NCBI GenBank assembly: GCA_002840555.1
Contig: PHBJ01000005.1
Coordinates: forward strand, 506,698 to 570,697
Origin: Deltaproteobacteria bacterium HGW-Deltaproteobacteria-13
GTDB lineage: Bacteria > Desulfobacterota > Syntrophia > Syntrophales > Smithellaceae
Direction of reading: 5' to 3'
DNA length: 64,000 nucleotides
The notes below the pieces were generated by a model that did not search any database, was not told where the DNA came from, and saw only the letters and a program-made list of their open reading frames with translations. Both the position numbers and the translations under genes were made by a program. Numbering within the stretch: position 1 is the first letter of the stretch; every line of letters begins with the position of its first letter. Of this stretch, positions 1 through 6,799 are shown one piece after another.

Positions 1-2
1 AT

Positions 3-1112
3 CAACCGTTCGATGTTGATATTCAGTCATTTACGGGGAAAGCAACTTTTCTGGATATGCTATTAAAAGTTAAGCCTGAGTATATTGATAAGGACTATGA
101 CAGATCATTTCAGATCATAGGCGGAGATGCATATATTGCTAAATTGAATTCAGACTTCGATCCAAGTGTTTTTAAAAAAATAGTCAATGAATTTAACGGT
201 GACCAGAACAAACTTGAGCAGGCAATTGATTCCATAAAAGGTCAAACGTCAACACCCGGAACCGTTTATAATGTGATTCTCAAAGCTGTAACTAATGTTG
301 CAACAGATCCCAAAATGGCAGCAGAGCTAATCGCGCCAACTCTTTCAATTGCTTCCGGCGCGGGAACAACTATTCATTTCGGTAGTGTTATTGCTGACGA
401 GGTGGGATATGCGTCGCCTAATGCAAAAGTGAAGAATCCGGAGAAAACCGGTCGCGGGTATGCAAGCGCCCTTCCGGCGCGGAAACTTCTTGACGCTTCC
501 GATGTTTATTATCTGAAAGAAATCAATAAAATCCTGCAAGCTGGTGATACGAATGACCCCCAGTCTTTCTTTAGTGCAATCATGAATGTTTTGACTCAAT
601 GCAATGCTGGCAATATTAGCTCACTTAACGATCAAGACAGAGAAGGCGTTGGTGATTTTCTGGCAGTATATTTTGCAGAGGCTGATCGCAATGCCATGAG
701 TAATCTTAAACAGCATTCATGGCAGAAGGATCTTCTTCATGCATCCTGTCTGGGCAGTTATGTTGCCAGTGCCGGAGGAGATACAACTAAATTCTGGGCG
801 AAGGGAAAGTCAGGCAGTGGCATTGGTAATACCAGAACGGCTCGTCACAAATTAGCTATGCAAGTATGTAATGCTGAAAAGAAGATAAACTCAACTGTAT
901 TTAACGCCCTTCAGAATCTTATCGGTGGTGAAATCAAATCATATGGAGGCGACTTGTTTCAGCAGTTGGCCGATTATCTTAATAACCCCAAGAATTCGGC
1001 AGCCATTCTTGCCAATGCTGACAAAATTTCCAAAGCAGCTACAGACTTTATGGTCGCGATTCATGATGATGCACAACAAATTAAGGATACCGGAGTTCCA
1101 ATAAATATTTAG
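3..1112 (+). CDS. Hypothetical protein, 5' end outside window
   Basis: The reading frame is open to the first codon of the window (QPFDVDIQ...), so the Met at position 57 is probably internal and the true start lies to the left. About 370 residues are visible, ending in GVPINI. I recognise no family: there is no signal peptide, membrane segment or catalytic motif, and the middle is rich in Ala, Asn and Ser (SLNDQDREGVGDF, GNTRTARHKLAMQVCNAE). It precedes a 68-residue ORF with a good ribosome site and lies in the plasmid-like end of the integrated element. A structural or cargo protein is possible but unsupported. Confidence 0.6.
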   Translation, partial: QPFDVDIQSFTGKATFLDMLLKVKPEYIDKDYDRSFQIIGGDAYIAKLNSDFDPSVFKKIVNEFNGDQNKLEQAIDSIKGQTSTPGTVYNVILKAVTNVATDPKMAAELIAPTLSIASGAGTTIHFGSVIADEVGYASPNAKVKNPEKTGRGYASALPARKLLDASDVYYLKEINKILQAGDTNDPQSFFSAIMNVLTQCNAGNISSLNDQDREGVGDFLAVYFAEADRNAMSNLKQHSWQKDLLHASCLGSYVASAGGDTTKFWAKGKSGSGIGNTRTARHKLAMQVCNAEKKINSTVFNALQNLIGGEIKSYGGDLFQQLADYLNNPKNSAAILANADKISKAATDFMVAIHDDAQQIKDTGVPINI

Positions 1113-1175
1113 GTGTTATTGGATTATACGAAGATATAACAATAGTGATCATTAAAAATATTTAGGAGAAATTAA

Positions 1176-1382
1176 ATGGCTAGAGATAAAGCAAAAGATG
1201 ATAAGTATTTTAATTGCAGTCAAGCTTATGAATTAAATTATGTCGCAAGTCTTTATTCAGAAGAACAAAAAGTTTTAGATTTCCTAAAGAAAAAGTGTGC
1301 TGATGGCACAATCAAGTATTTCAAACATATTCAAGTGTATGAGTTAATTAAGAAGGAGCTTGGCTATCCGATCCCTGTATAA
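1176..1382 (+). CDS. Small hypothetical protein with YELNY motif
   Basis: A 68-residue lysine-rich soluble protein. The start is supported by AGGAG about 8 bases upstream (in tttaggagaaattaa). The N-terminal half has the motif AYELNYVASLYS, resembling DYELNYILKKIN in another 68-residue protein of this element at 16702; both are small and basic with a predicted helical body. No function is recognised. It follows the partial gene by 63 bases and may be cotranscribed with it. Confidence 0.6.
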   Translation: MARDKAKDDKYFNCSQAYELNYVASLYSEEQKVLDFLKKKCADGTIKYFKHIQVYELIKKELGYPIPV

Positions 1383-1415
1383 AATACAGGAAATCACTAT
1401 TTAGCAACGAATGAA

Positions 1416-1628
1416 TCACGTTGGGCGAACGGCTTGATAGTAGATAGTTTTATCATCAACATTCATTGGATTTAGCTGAATTGCGTTGGTTAAATATTCA
1501 ATTGCCTTTTGCGGTTCGTTAAATTCTTTCTCACTCAATATGCATTTGCAAAGAAAATTCACGCCATCAGACAGAAAATGCTCGCCCAATCCGAAGAACT
1601 CGAAAATCAATTCTAAGCCCTGATGCAA
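1416..1628 (-). pseudogene. Possible remnant of a TPR protein
   Basis: This 70-codon minus-strand ORF ends in a stretch (KAIEYLTNAIQLNPMN) that resembles one tetratricopeptide helix pair with the usual NP at the end of helix B. Only about one repeat is present, no ribosome site is seen, and the N-terminal part is unlike a TPR. It may be the broken end of a TPR gene or a chance ORF. Confidence 0.25.
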
Positions 1629-1691
1629 AAGGCATTCAAGGGCGAATTGTAATTCGTGTCGCTCTACTCAAAAATATAAATTATTTTTCGC

Positions 1692-1728
1692 CATAAAAAT
1701 GCCCCATAATGTTTGGGTATTTTTTATG
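1692..1728. terminator. Bidirectional hairpin terminator candidate
   Basis: The stem CATAAAAATGCCC pairs with GGGTATTTTTTATG around a ten-base loop. The A-run on one side and T-run on the other would allow termination on either strand. It separates the 68-residue gene and TPR-like ORF from the promoter at 1786. Confidence 0.5.
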
Positions 1729-1785
1729 TCACAAAATCCACCCAATCTCGCTATAATGTAAAAAGTGGACAAGAGATGGCAACCA

Positions 1786-1813
1786 TTGACGAATCCCGTG
1801 GCGGTTGTATAAT
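1786..1813 (+). promoter_or_regulatory. Sigma70-type promoter
   Basis: TTGACG and a perfect TATAAT are separated by 16 bases. Transcription would start near 1820, giving a leader of almost 300 bases that contains two large hairpins before the next gene at 2114. The length and structure of the leader suggest a regulatory or replication RNA. Confidence 0.5.
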
Positions 1814-1910
1814 CTTGAGTCCCTGTTCTTTATATCAACAATTTAATACTCTACCCTTTCCGGTTTAATCGCCCGAAAGTGGCTTCATATGCACCATAAG
1901 AAGCCTGAAT

Positions 1911-1979
1911 GGTAATAAAAAAAACAACAATGCTTGGTATGTTTTCGCATATCACCGGAAGTTGTTTTTCTTTATTACC
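1911..1979. repeat. Hairpin 1 of a tandem pair
   Basis: GGTAATAAAAAAAACAAC at 1911 is matched by the inverted copy GTTGTTTTTCTTTATTACC ending at 1979, with one inserted base and about 32 bases of loop. The arms begin with the same GGTAATAAAAAAAA as hairpin 2, so the two are related. The pair sits in the leader downstream of the 1786 promoter. Confidence 0.6.
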
Positions 1980-2004
1980 CCCAGACTTTTTTAGCATAAC
2001 TACA

Positions 2005-2077
2005 AGCCAGTGGTAATAAAAAAAATGTACTTCATCGGACAACTTCCGCGAAGCCTTTTTTATTATCACTGGCTTTT
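2005..2077. repeat. Hairpin 2 of a tandem pair
   Basis: AAGCCAGTGGTAATAAAAAA at 2005 pairs with TTTTTTATTATCACTGGCTT with one mismatch in 20 bases, around a roughly 30-base loop. The right arm runs into a T-tract (GGCTTTTTTTG), so as RNA it could terminate or attenuate transcription just ahead of the 2114 gene. It shares arm sequence with hairpin 1. Confidence 0.6.
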
Positions 2078-2113
2078 TTTGTGCCTTAATTTTTAATCTT
2101 TGACTCAAAATAT

Positions 2114-2434
2114 ATGAACATCATCTACAAGCACGTTCCCGTAAAAGTAATTTCATTGGATGAACTGCGGGAAAAGGAGAATGACGAAGACGAATCCACA
2201 TCCTTTGAACACAAGCTGGGAGCCTTTTGCGAAATGGATACGGAGTCTATCGGTATAAGGGCTGATCTTTCGAGACTTTTTAAAATGGGCTTTTTTTCTA
2301 CAAGCGAGAGACGGGCGCTAACTAAAAAGTTAGGCGACTTCAAATTGAATCCTACCGAAAGGAAGGCTTATCAGCGAGCCGTGGAAAAACTTAAGAATTA
2401 TTATACCAAATTATGCTTACCCTCGAACAAATGA
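2114..2434 (+). CDS. Hypothetical protein of plasmid-like block
   Basis: A 106-residue charged protein with an acidic N-terminal third (LREKENDEDEST) and a basic helical C-terminal half (SERRALTKKLGDFK, ERKAYQRAVEKLKNYY). No ribosome site is obvious; the T-rich hairpin lies close upstream. Its 3' end overlaps the next ORF by 22 bases, suggesting translational coupling. No family is recognised; the position before replication/mobilisation-type genes suggests an accessory role there. Confidence 0.5.
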   Translation: MNIIYKHVPVKVISLDELREKENDEDESTSFEHKLGAFCEMDTESIGIRADLSRLFKMGFFSTSERRALTKKLGDFKLNPTERKAYQRAVEKLKNYYTKLCLPSNK

Positions 2435-2625
2435 AAAAACTGCTGGACGATCCGTCCATTCCCGACGAGCAGGTTTTGGAAATCCGCGACCAGCTTTATG
2501 CCCTGGCTGAGATCATCTATGAGAAGTGGCAACAGGACAAGAAAGCTGGCAAGCTGCCGGGCAGAAAACCTCCGGAACTGGAAGATTGGTACAGTAGAAA
2601 AAACAGTATTCCTTCAGGTAGATAA
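2413..2625 (+). CDS. Small hypothetical protein, overlapping start
   Basis: A 70-residue protein starting inside the 3' end of the preceding gene (MLTLEQMKKLLDD). It is predicted helical and ends with a Pro/Arg-rich tail (PGRKPPELEDWYSRK). The composition looks coding, but no ribosome site or family is recognised. The start could also be the Met seven codons downstream. Confidence 0.45.
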   Translation: MLTLEQMKKLLDDPSIPDEQVLEIRDQLYALAEIIYEKWQQDKKAGKLPGRKPPELEDWYSRKNSIPSGR

Positions 2626-2841
2626 TACTACTACCCGCTTAATTATTCCCCGTATATGGCACGGCACTTTTAAAGCGATAAAAGGGCGTCCTAGCCGTGT
2701 TTTATGTTGGGGCAAAGGGAGTCTGGGGCTTGCAAGCAGGGCATTGCAAATCCCCAGATATTAGCTTCGGACACTATGACGACACGAACCTAATATCTGG
2801 GGCTTCCGCCCACAGACCCCTTGCCCCGTTTTCTCACATTT
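2626..2841. other. Gene-free segment with inverted repeat, possible oriT
   Basis: This 216-base segment lies just upstream of a Replic_Relax-like gene. It contains a perfect 12-base inverted repeat, CCCCAGATATTA (2752-2763) and TAATATCTGGGG (2791-2802), with 27 bases between, and a G-rich stretch (GTTGGGGCAAAGGGAGTCTG) on its left. Inverted repeats beside a GC-rich nick region ahead of mobilisation genes are typical of transfer origins. Assignment as oriT is inference because no relaxase gene is identified in the window. Confidence 0.3.
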
Positions 2842-3465
2842 ATGACATCAAAAAGAGACCTGATTCGGTGGTTCGTTAAAGAAGTTCGTTGGGCGACGCC
2901 TGCCAATGTCGCCTATTTCATGGAGGGCAGATGCGATGGCCGCCTCAGGCGCGTCTATTCGTCCGAGCTTTCCGAAATGTGCAGTGTCAAAGACCGGATT
3001 CTCCGCCTGAGACGGATCAGAAACCAAGATGGCAAACAGGCCTACACGGTTAAGGCCAAAACTTTGCCGACCTCTCTGTTCAACCATGATGTTTGTGTCA
3101 GGAACATTATCGGCAAGTTTCTGCACGACAGAGAAATACAGGAAGTGTCTTTTGAACGACCGGCTGACGCTTCCATAAGTCAGTACCGTTTTGAACTGGA
3201 CAACGGCCACATGAACGAAAGCCAACTCAAAGAAAAGCTGGTCAAGCATTATACCCGTATGCCTGTCCAAGTCATATTCATCATGAGACACCGTGAATAT
3301 CCACGCCTTGAAGCCAAACGGCTCAATAAAATTTTTGAGATTTCGGCAGAGGTGTTTCCGCACCAGCCGAACAAGGTTTTAGGTGCCTGTTATACCAGCT
3401 ACCTTGAAAACGGAACCGTTTTCAATCGCAAAGGACAGGCGAAGATAAAACCAATCTACGTTTAA
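2842..3465 (+). CDS. Replic_Relax-like plasmid protein
   Basis: About 207 residues from the ATG at 2842; a TTG at 2821 is an alternative start and neither has a clear ribosome site. The N-terminal 90 residues look like a winged helix (LIRWFVKEVRWATPANVAYF, followed by SVKDRILRLRRIRN). The C-terminal half has the pattern FELDNGHMNESQLKEKL followed by a hydrophobic strand (PVQVIFIM), which resembles the degenerate nuclease-like domain of replication-relaxation proteins of plasmids and ICEs. A role in replication or mobilisation fits the upstream inverted repeat and the downstream RHH and ArdC genes. The family call is from memory of the motif pattern. Confidence 0.45.
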   Translation: MTSKRDLIRWFVKEVRWATPANVAYFMEGRCDGRLRRVYSSELSEMCSVKDRILRLRRIRNQDGKQAYTVKAKTLPTSLFNHDVCVRNIIGKFLHDREIQEVSFERPADASISQYRFELDNGHMNESQLKEKLVKHYTRMPVQVIFIMRHREYPRLEAKRLNKIFEISAEVFPHQPNKVLGACYTSYLENGTVFNRKGQAKIKPIYV

Positions 3466-3499
3466 CCAAGCTTAACCAAATTAATAGAAAGGAGGTTTT

Positions 3500-3688
3500 A
3501 TGTATTCACCCAAAATATCCGAGGAGCTTATCCCGCACCTTTACCGGTGGGCGAAAAGCGACGGAGTCAAAATGACCGTATTAGTTAACCGCATAATCAA
3601 AAATGAAATCGAAAAAAAACAAAGAGAGGAGAAAAGACATGAGCACGAGGATCAGCGAAACCCTCAGTGGAATACTACAAATATTTAA
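3500..3688 (+). CDS. Ribbon-helix-helix DNA-binding protein
   Basis: A 62-residue protein with a strong ribosome site (AAAGGAGG, 3488-3494). Residues 3-40 fit a CopG/Arc-type ribbon-helix-helix: a short strand (YSPKISEELI), a first helix (PHLYRWAKSDG), the turn VKMT and a second helix (VLVNRIIKNEIEKK). The tail is highly charged and overlaps the start of the ArdC-like gene by 50 bases. Such proteins regulate plasmid copy number, partition or relaxase expression. The target is unknown. Confidence 0.6.
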   Translation: MYSPKISEELIPHLYRWAKSDGVKMTVLVNRIIKNEIEKKQREEKRHEHEDQRNPQWNTTNI

Positions 3689-4427
3689 GTCCGGGCAGAT
3701 ACCGGAGGCTATTTCCTACGCGGCCTTTCCTTCTTTTGACATTCCTTCGGAACAGTGGAGCTACCTTAACCGCATCATCACGTGGATGAACAACACAAAT
3801 GACGCCAGAGGCTACCGCCAATGGCTGGAAGCGGGAAGGCATGTCAAAAAAGGAGCGCAGGCTTTCCATATTTTTGCGCCTCGGTTCAAAAAGGAGAAGA
3901 ATGAAGAAGGCGAAGAGGATTTCAGCTTGATGGGTTATCTGCAAGTTCCTGTCTTCCGCTACGAGGATACAGAAGGAGAACCGCTGAATTACAGCAAGAC
4001 TAAAATAGGGTCATTTCATCTATTGGACAGGGCCAAGGAGTGGGGTTTGGATGTCCACGCCGTTTCGGAGAACGGGAAGTTCTGGGGCAGCTATGACGGA
4101 GGCAGTTACATAAAACTGGCGACGCCGGAGGAATCCGTCTTTTTCCATGAACTGGCACACCACGCTCATAAGCTGGTTTTGGGAAAGCTTGAATCCGGGC
4201 AGAACTGGAAGCAGGAGATCGTGGCGGAACTGTCAGCTGAAGCCCTTACCCGTATTTTGGGGCTAGAAAGAGAGACTACCGGGAATTCATACAGGTACAT
4301 TGAGGGCTACGCAGCCCAAGCAGGGCTGACGCCCGTGGCCGCCTGTTTGCAGGTATTGGGCGACACGGGAAAGGTTCTGAAACTCATTTTGCAGGATGAG
4401 AAGCTAGAAAGCAAAATGGCGGGCTAA
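3639..4427 (+). CDS. ArdC-like antirestriction protein (zincin)
   Basis: The start at 3639 follows GAGAGGAG by about eight bases and gives 262 residues; an upstream in-frame Met at 3603 has no such site. The N-terminal part (LNRIITWMNN, GYRQWLEAGRHVKKGAQAFHIFAP) matches the single-strand-DNA-binding domain of ArdC, in which Trp and the KKG turn are typical. The C-terminal part contains HELAHH, a zincin zinc-binding motif, followed by EIVAELSAEAL, which supplies the third ligand region. ArdC proteins protect incoming single-stranded plasmid DNA from restriction. It sits among replication and mobilisation genes of the element. Confidence 0.75.
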   Translation: MSTRISETLSGILQIFKSGQIPEAISYAAFPSFDIPSEQWSYLNRIITWMNNTNDARGYRQWLEAGRHVKKGAQAFHIFAPRFKKEKNEEGEEDFSLMGYLQVPVFRYEDTEGEPLNYSKTKIGSFHLLDRAKEWGLDVHAVSENGKFWGSYDGGSYIKLATPEESVFFHELAHHAHKLVLGKLESGQNWKQEIVAELSAEALTRILGLERETTGNSYRYIEGYAAQAGLTPVAACLQVLGDTGKVLKLILQDEKLESKMAG

Positions 4428-4435
4428 AGGCAATT

Positions 4436-4716
4436 GAGCCGATATCAGTAGAACCCCAACGTAAAGCTAAGCCACCTTGGTTTACGATGGAGTCCTACCA
4501 ACCAGCCTGAATTACCATGAGGGCTGAAAGGTGTTCGTTAGTAGCCCCTCTTAATGGATGCGGGTGAAAACCCTTTGGTAGAAATATCGATAGGCCGATG
4601 CCGAAAAGGACTTTCGCGATGGCGAACATGGCGAACGTGTCTTTGGTGAAAGAAAGACGCGTAACCCTAAAGGACTATGGAACTCCAGCCCTCTTAAGAG
4701 GGCTGGGGAAAACCCA
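4436..4716 (+). ncRNA. Structured RNA resembling HEARO/omegaRNA
   Basis: The 341 bases between ardC and the next gene are packed with paired segments. CGTAAA/TTTACG closes 4460-4486. CTACCAAC (4495) pairs with GTTAGTAG (4537) with one mismatch and encloses CAGCC/GGCTG. GGGT-GAAA-ACCC forms a perfect tetraloop hairpin at 4562-4573. CGAAA/TTTCG and GTCTTT/AAAGAC follow. A perfect 22-base palindrome CCAGCCCTCTTAAGAGGGCTGG (split here as CCAGCCCTCTT and its complement) lies at 4685-4706. The order and several loop sequences (AAAGCTAAGCC; ATGCGGGTGAAAACCCTTTG) resemble the omegaRNA/HEARO RNAs of IscB/IsrB elements as I remember them. No IscB or IsrB gene is in the window. Strand is assigned from this resemblance. 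Confidence 0.5.
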
Positions 4717-4768
4717 TGAGTCAAGATGGAATGAATAAGATTGAAAACAAACCTAAAGGAGGAAAAAC

Positions 4769-5542
4769 ATGAATTACAAAGAAACGTTAAAAAGTATTGA
4801 TACGGAAAAAGCTTTAGGCTTAATCGGTGTCGAGTTTGAATCACAGGGAGCTTATGCGAAATTCGCTTGCCCCCGGCCTGATTGCGACGGCAAAGCCGCC
4901 ATAAAAGAGTATGGTGACAAGAAGAATCTTTATTACTGTCCGAAATGTAAATCAAGCGGCCATATCATTTGTTTGACTATGAAAGTGAAAGGATTGGGAT
5001 GGAAGGACGCCAATGATTTTCTACTCAAGGCTCACAGTAGCAATGCCAAAAGAATTACCCAGGAACTCAACATTAATTATGAATTGTTTTATAACGATTT
5101 CATAAAATCCAAAGGCATTGAAGAAGAAATGTGCAAGTTGCTTGAGGTTGGAGTTCCTAAAGGCAAAACCATGCTGGCCGGGAGCGTTGCTTTTGCAGTC
5201 AGGGATGCCAAAGGAATGAAAGTCGCTTATTACGGAATTAAAATGAAAGACGGCAAGCCTGTCTTCCATAGCAGCTTCAATCCCGAACTGTACCTTTACA
5301 ATTTCTGCAACATTGATTTCAGCGAGCCGGTCTATTTTACAAACGATATGTTCCGTTGTGTCTATAATATAGAAAACGGAAGACAATGCGTCTGCAATTT
5401 CGGACTGCCTTATCTTTCCGATGCACAGCTTGAACTTTTGCATCAGATTGAACACATTGTTTTGCTTGTCGATGAATCACTTGTAAAACCATTGGCAATT
5501 CAGATGGCAGAAAAAAAAATGAATTACTTCCGATTTGAATAA
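4769..5542 (+). CDS. CHC2-type zinc-finger, primase-like protein
   Basis: A 257-residue protein with an excellent ribosome site (AAAGGAGG ahead of AAAAAC-ATG). Residues 34-60 carry paired cysteines (CPRPDCDGKA, then YYCPKCKSSGH) that fit the zinc ribbon of DnaG/bacteriophage-type primases, including the helix IEKALGLIGVEF-like pattern before it. Later strands (VAFAVRDAKGMKVAYYGIK) and the segment HIVLLVDES resemble the start of a TOPRIM fold, but no clear acidic DxD site follows. It is best read as a shortened plasmid primase or a zinc-finger accessory protein. It ends just before a rho-independent terminator. Confidence 0.6.
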   Translation: MNYKETLKSIDTEKALGLIGVEFESQGAYAKFACPRPDCDGKAAIKEYGDKKNLYYCPKCKSSGHIICLTMKVKGLGWKDANDFLLKAHSSNAKRITQELNINYELFYNDFIKSKGIEEEMCKLLEVGVPKGKTMLAGSVAFAVRDAKGMKVAYYGIKMKDGKPVFHSSFNPELYLYNFCNIDFSEPVYFTNDMFRCVYNIENGRQCVCNFGLPYLSDAQLELLHQIEHIVLLVDESLVKPLAIQMAEKKMNYFRFE

Positions 5543-5547
5543 ACTAA

Positions 5548-5580
5548 AACGGGCTTTTCCTATCATGGATGAGCCCGTTT
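5548..5580 (+). terminator. Rho-independent terminator
   Basis: AAACGGGCT and AGCCCGTTT form a perfect nine-base stem around a 15-base loop, followed by CTCTTTA. It ends the primase-like transcript. Confidence 0.65.
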
Positions 5581-5774
5581 CTCTTTATAATATCTAAAGA
5601 TAATCATGTATCCTACCAGCAAGAAACTTATTGATTATTCATTGATATTAAGTTATCAATTTTAAAACTATTTATTTCATACGACATAATTACACCTTGT
5701 AAGAGAACGATTTTTTTATAGTATATTATTTATTTAGGTAAATAATCTTTAGCATCCCCAAGGAGGCTTTGATT

Positions 5775-6473
5775 ATGGATTATGTTAAGATTTTTCTACA
5801 ATGTCTTTCCTCTATTGCATGGCCGCTTGTAGTTATATTTCTTGTATTGTTTTATAAACAACAACTTGAAAGCTTGCTCACTAATCTTTGTAAAATTGTT
5901 GAACGAATATCTAAGGAACCGGTGGATATTGAGCTTGGAGAAAAATTTAGGATGAGATTCGGCAATGCAATTAGAGAGGTGCAGGAACGTGCAAAACCTT
6001 TACTGCCTAAGGGTATACCAGGTGTCGACATGCCGCCCTATGAACAATCTCAGAAAATTGTTGAAAAAACACCCCTTCCACCAAATTATGCTCCCCCATC
6101 TATAAGTTCTTACAAATACCTGTATTCATTAGCTGAAATATCTGCTAGATCTGCAATTATAGAAGCTTGGGTTGAGATTGAACTTTCTGTGCTGCAGTTA
6201 CATGAAACCAAGGAAAATTTATCAAGTTCTAGCCAAATTATCTCCACTACAATTATTGTAGGAAAACTTGCCGAACAAAAGGTTATTGGCGATGATACTT
6301 TTACTCTTTTTGAAGAACTTCGCCATCTCCGTAACCAAGTTGTACACGCAGTTGATTACCAGCCATTAGCAGAACAAGCAAAAGCTTACATAGACCTTGC
6401 TCTCCGTCTAGTTGCATTTTTCCGTAATTTACATCTGAAGATTGTTGAAGATTCACAAAGAGATAGGAAATAA
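5775..6473 (+). CDS. Membrane-anchored DUF4145/HEPN-like protein
   Basis: The ATG at 5775 has AGGAGG eight bases upstream; a TTG two codons earlier is less well placed. About 232 residues. Residues 5-28 form one membrane segment (SSIAWPLVVIFLVLFY), followed by a charged linker and a helical C-terminal domain from residue 110. That domain contains LRHLRNQVVHA, an R-x4-H motif as in HEPN/DUF4145 proteins, preceded by long helices. HEPN domains are often ribonucleases in antiphage systems, so a membrane-tethered RNase or sensor is possible. It stands alone between the plasmid-like block and a serine recombinase. Confidence 0.55.
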   Translation: MDYVKIFLQCLSSIAWPLVVIFLVLFYKQQLESLLTNLCKIVERISKEPVDIELGEKFRMRFGNAIREVQERAKPLLPKGIPGVDMPPYEQSQKIVEKTPLPPNYAPPSISSYKYLYSLAEISARSAIIEAWVEIELSVLQLHETKENLSSSSQIISTTIIVGKLAEQKVIGDDTFTLFEELRHLRNQVVHAVDYQPLAEQAKAYIDLALRLVAFFRNLHLKIVEDSQRDRK

Positions 6474-6710
6474 AGAGCTATATAATACGAGCGCGTTGCC
6501 TTCTAAATTAATCTATTTATATTAATTCAACCATACATTTTTATATAGGCTAGTCTGAATTAATTGATCAGTTGTAAAATAAATAAATTACGTATAATGC
6601 AAAATATCATATATCCACACCGCTGGCTTTGCTAAAAATATCTATTCCATTTATAATATAAATGTCGCCCAATTCAATTTAATCTCCGATTTTTCATACG
6701 TATCCTTGCC

Positions 6711-6780
6711 TTAAAGGGGCAGTCTGCCAATGATGCGTATCTTCGGAGAGCTGATTTGGGCGACCAGACTGTCCTTTTAA
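6711..6780. repeat. 16-bp inverted repeat before recombinase
   Basis: TTAAAGGGGCAGTCTG (6711-6726) is inverted at 6765-6780 as CAGACTGTCCTTTTAA, with two mismatches, enclosing 38 bases. It lies 20 bases before the serine recombinase start. It could be a recombinase-binding or attachment site, or a terminator-like RNA structure. The rest of the 300-base gap upstream is AT-rich with nothing recognisable. Confidence 0.5.
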
Positions 6781-6799
6781 GTTGTCTAAAAATAAAAAT

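Noticed and set aside
1851..2108. 85-residue minus-strand ORF
   Set aside because: It is read through the two A/T-rich hairpins, has no ribosome site and no family-like sequence.
2697..2879. Short plus-strand ORF over the inverted repeat
   Set aside because: It overlaps the start of the Replic_Relax-like gene in another frame and lacks a start signal.
4436..4716. Group II intron or group I intron as an alternative
   Set aside because: No domain V-type hairpin, no intron-encoded protein and no recognisable intron catalytic core; a HEARO-like fold fits better.
4551..4955. 134-residue minus-strand ORF over the structured RNA
   Set aside because: Antisense to the RNA hairpins and to the zinc-finger gene; composition not protein-like.
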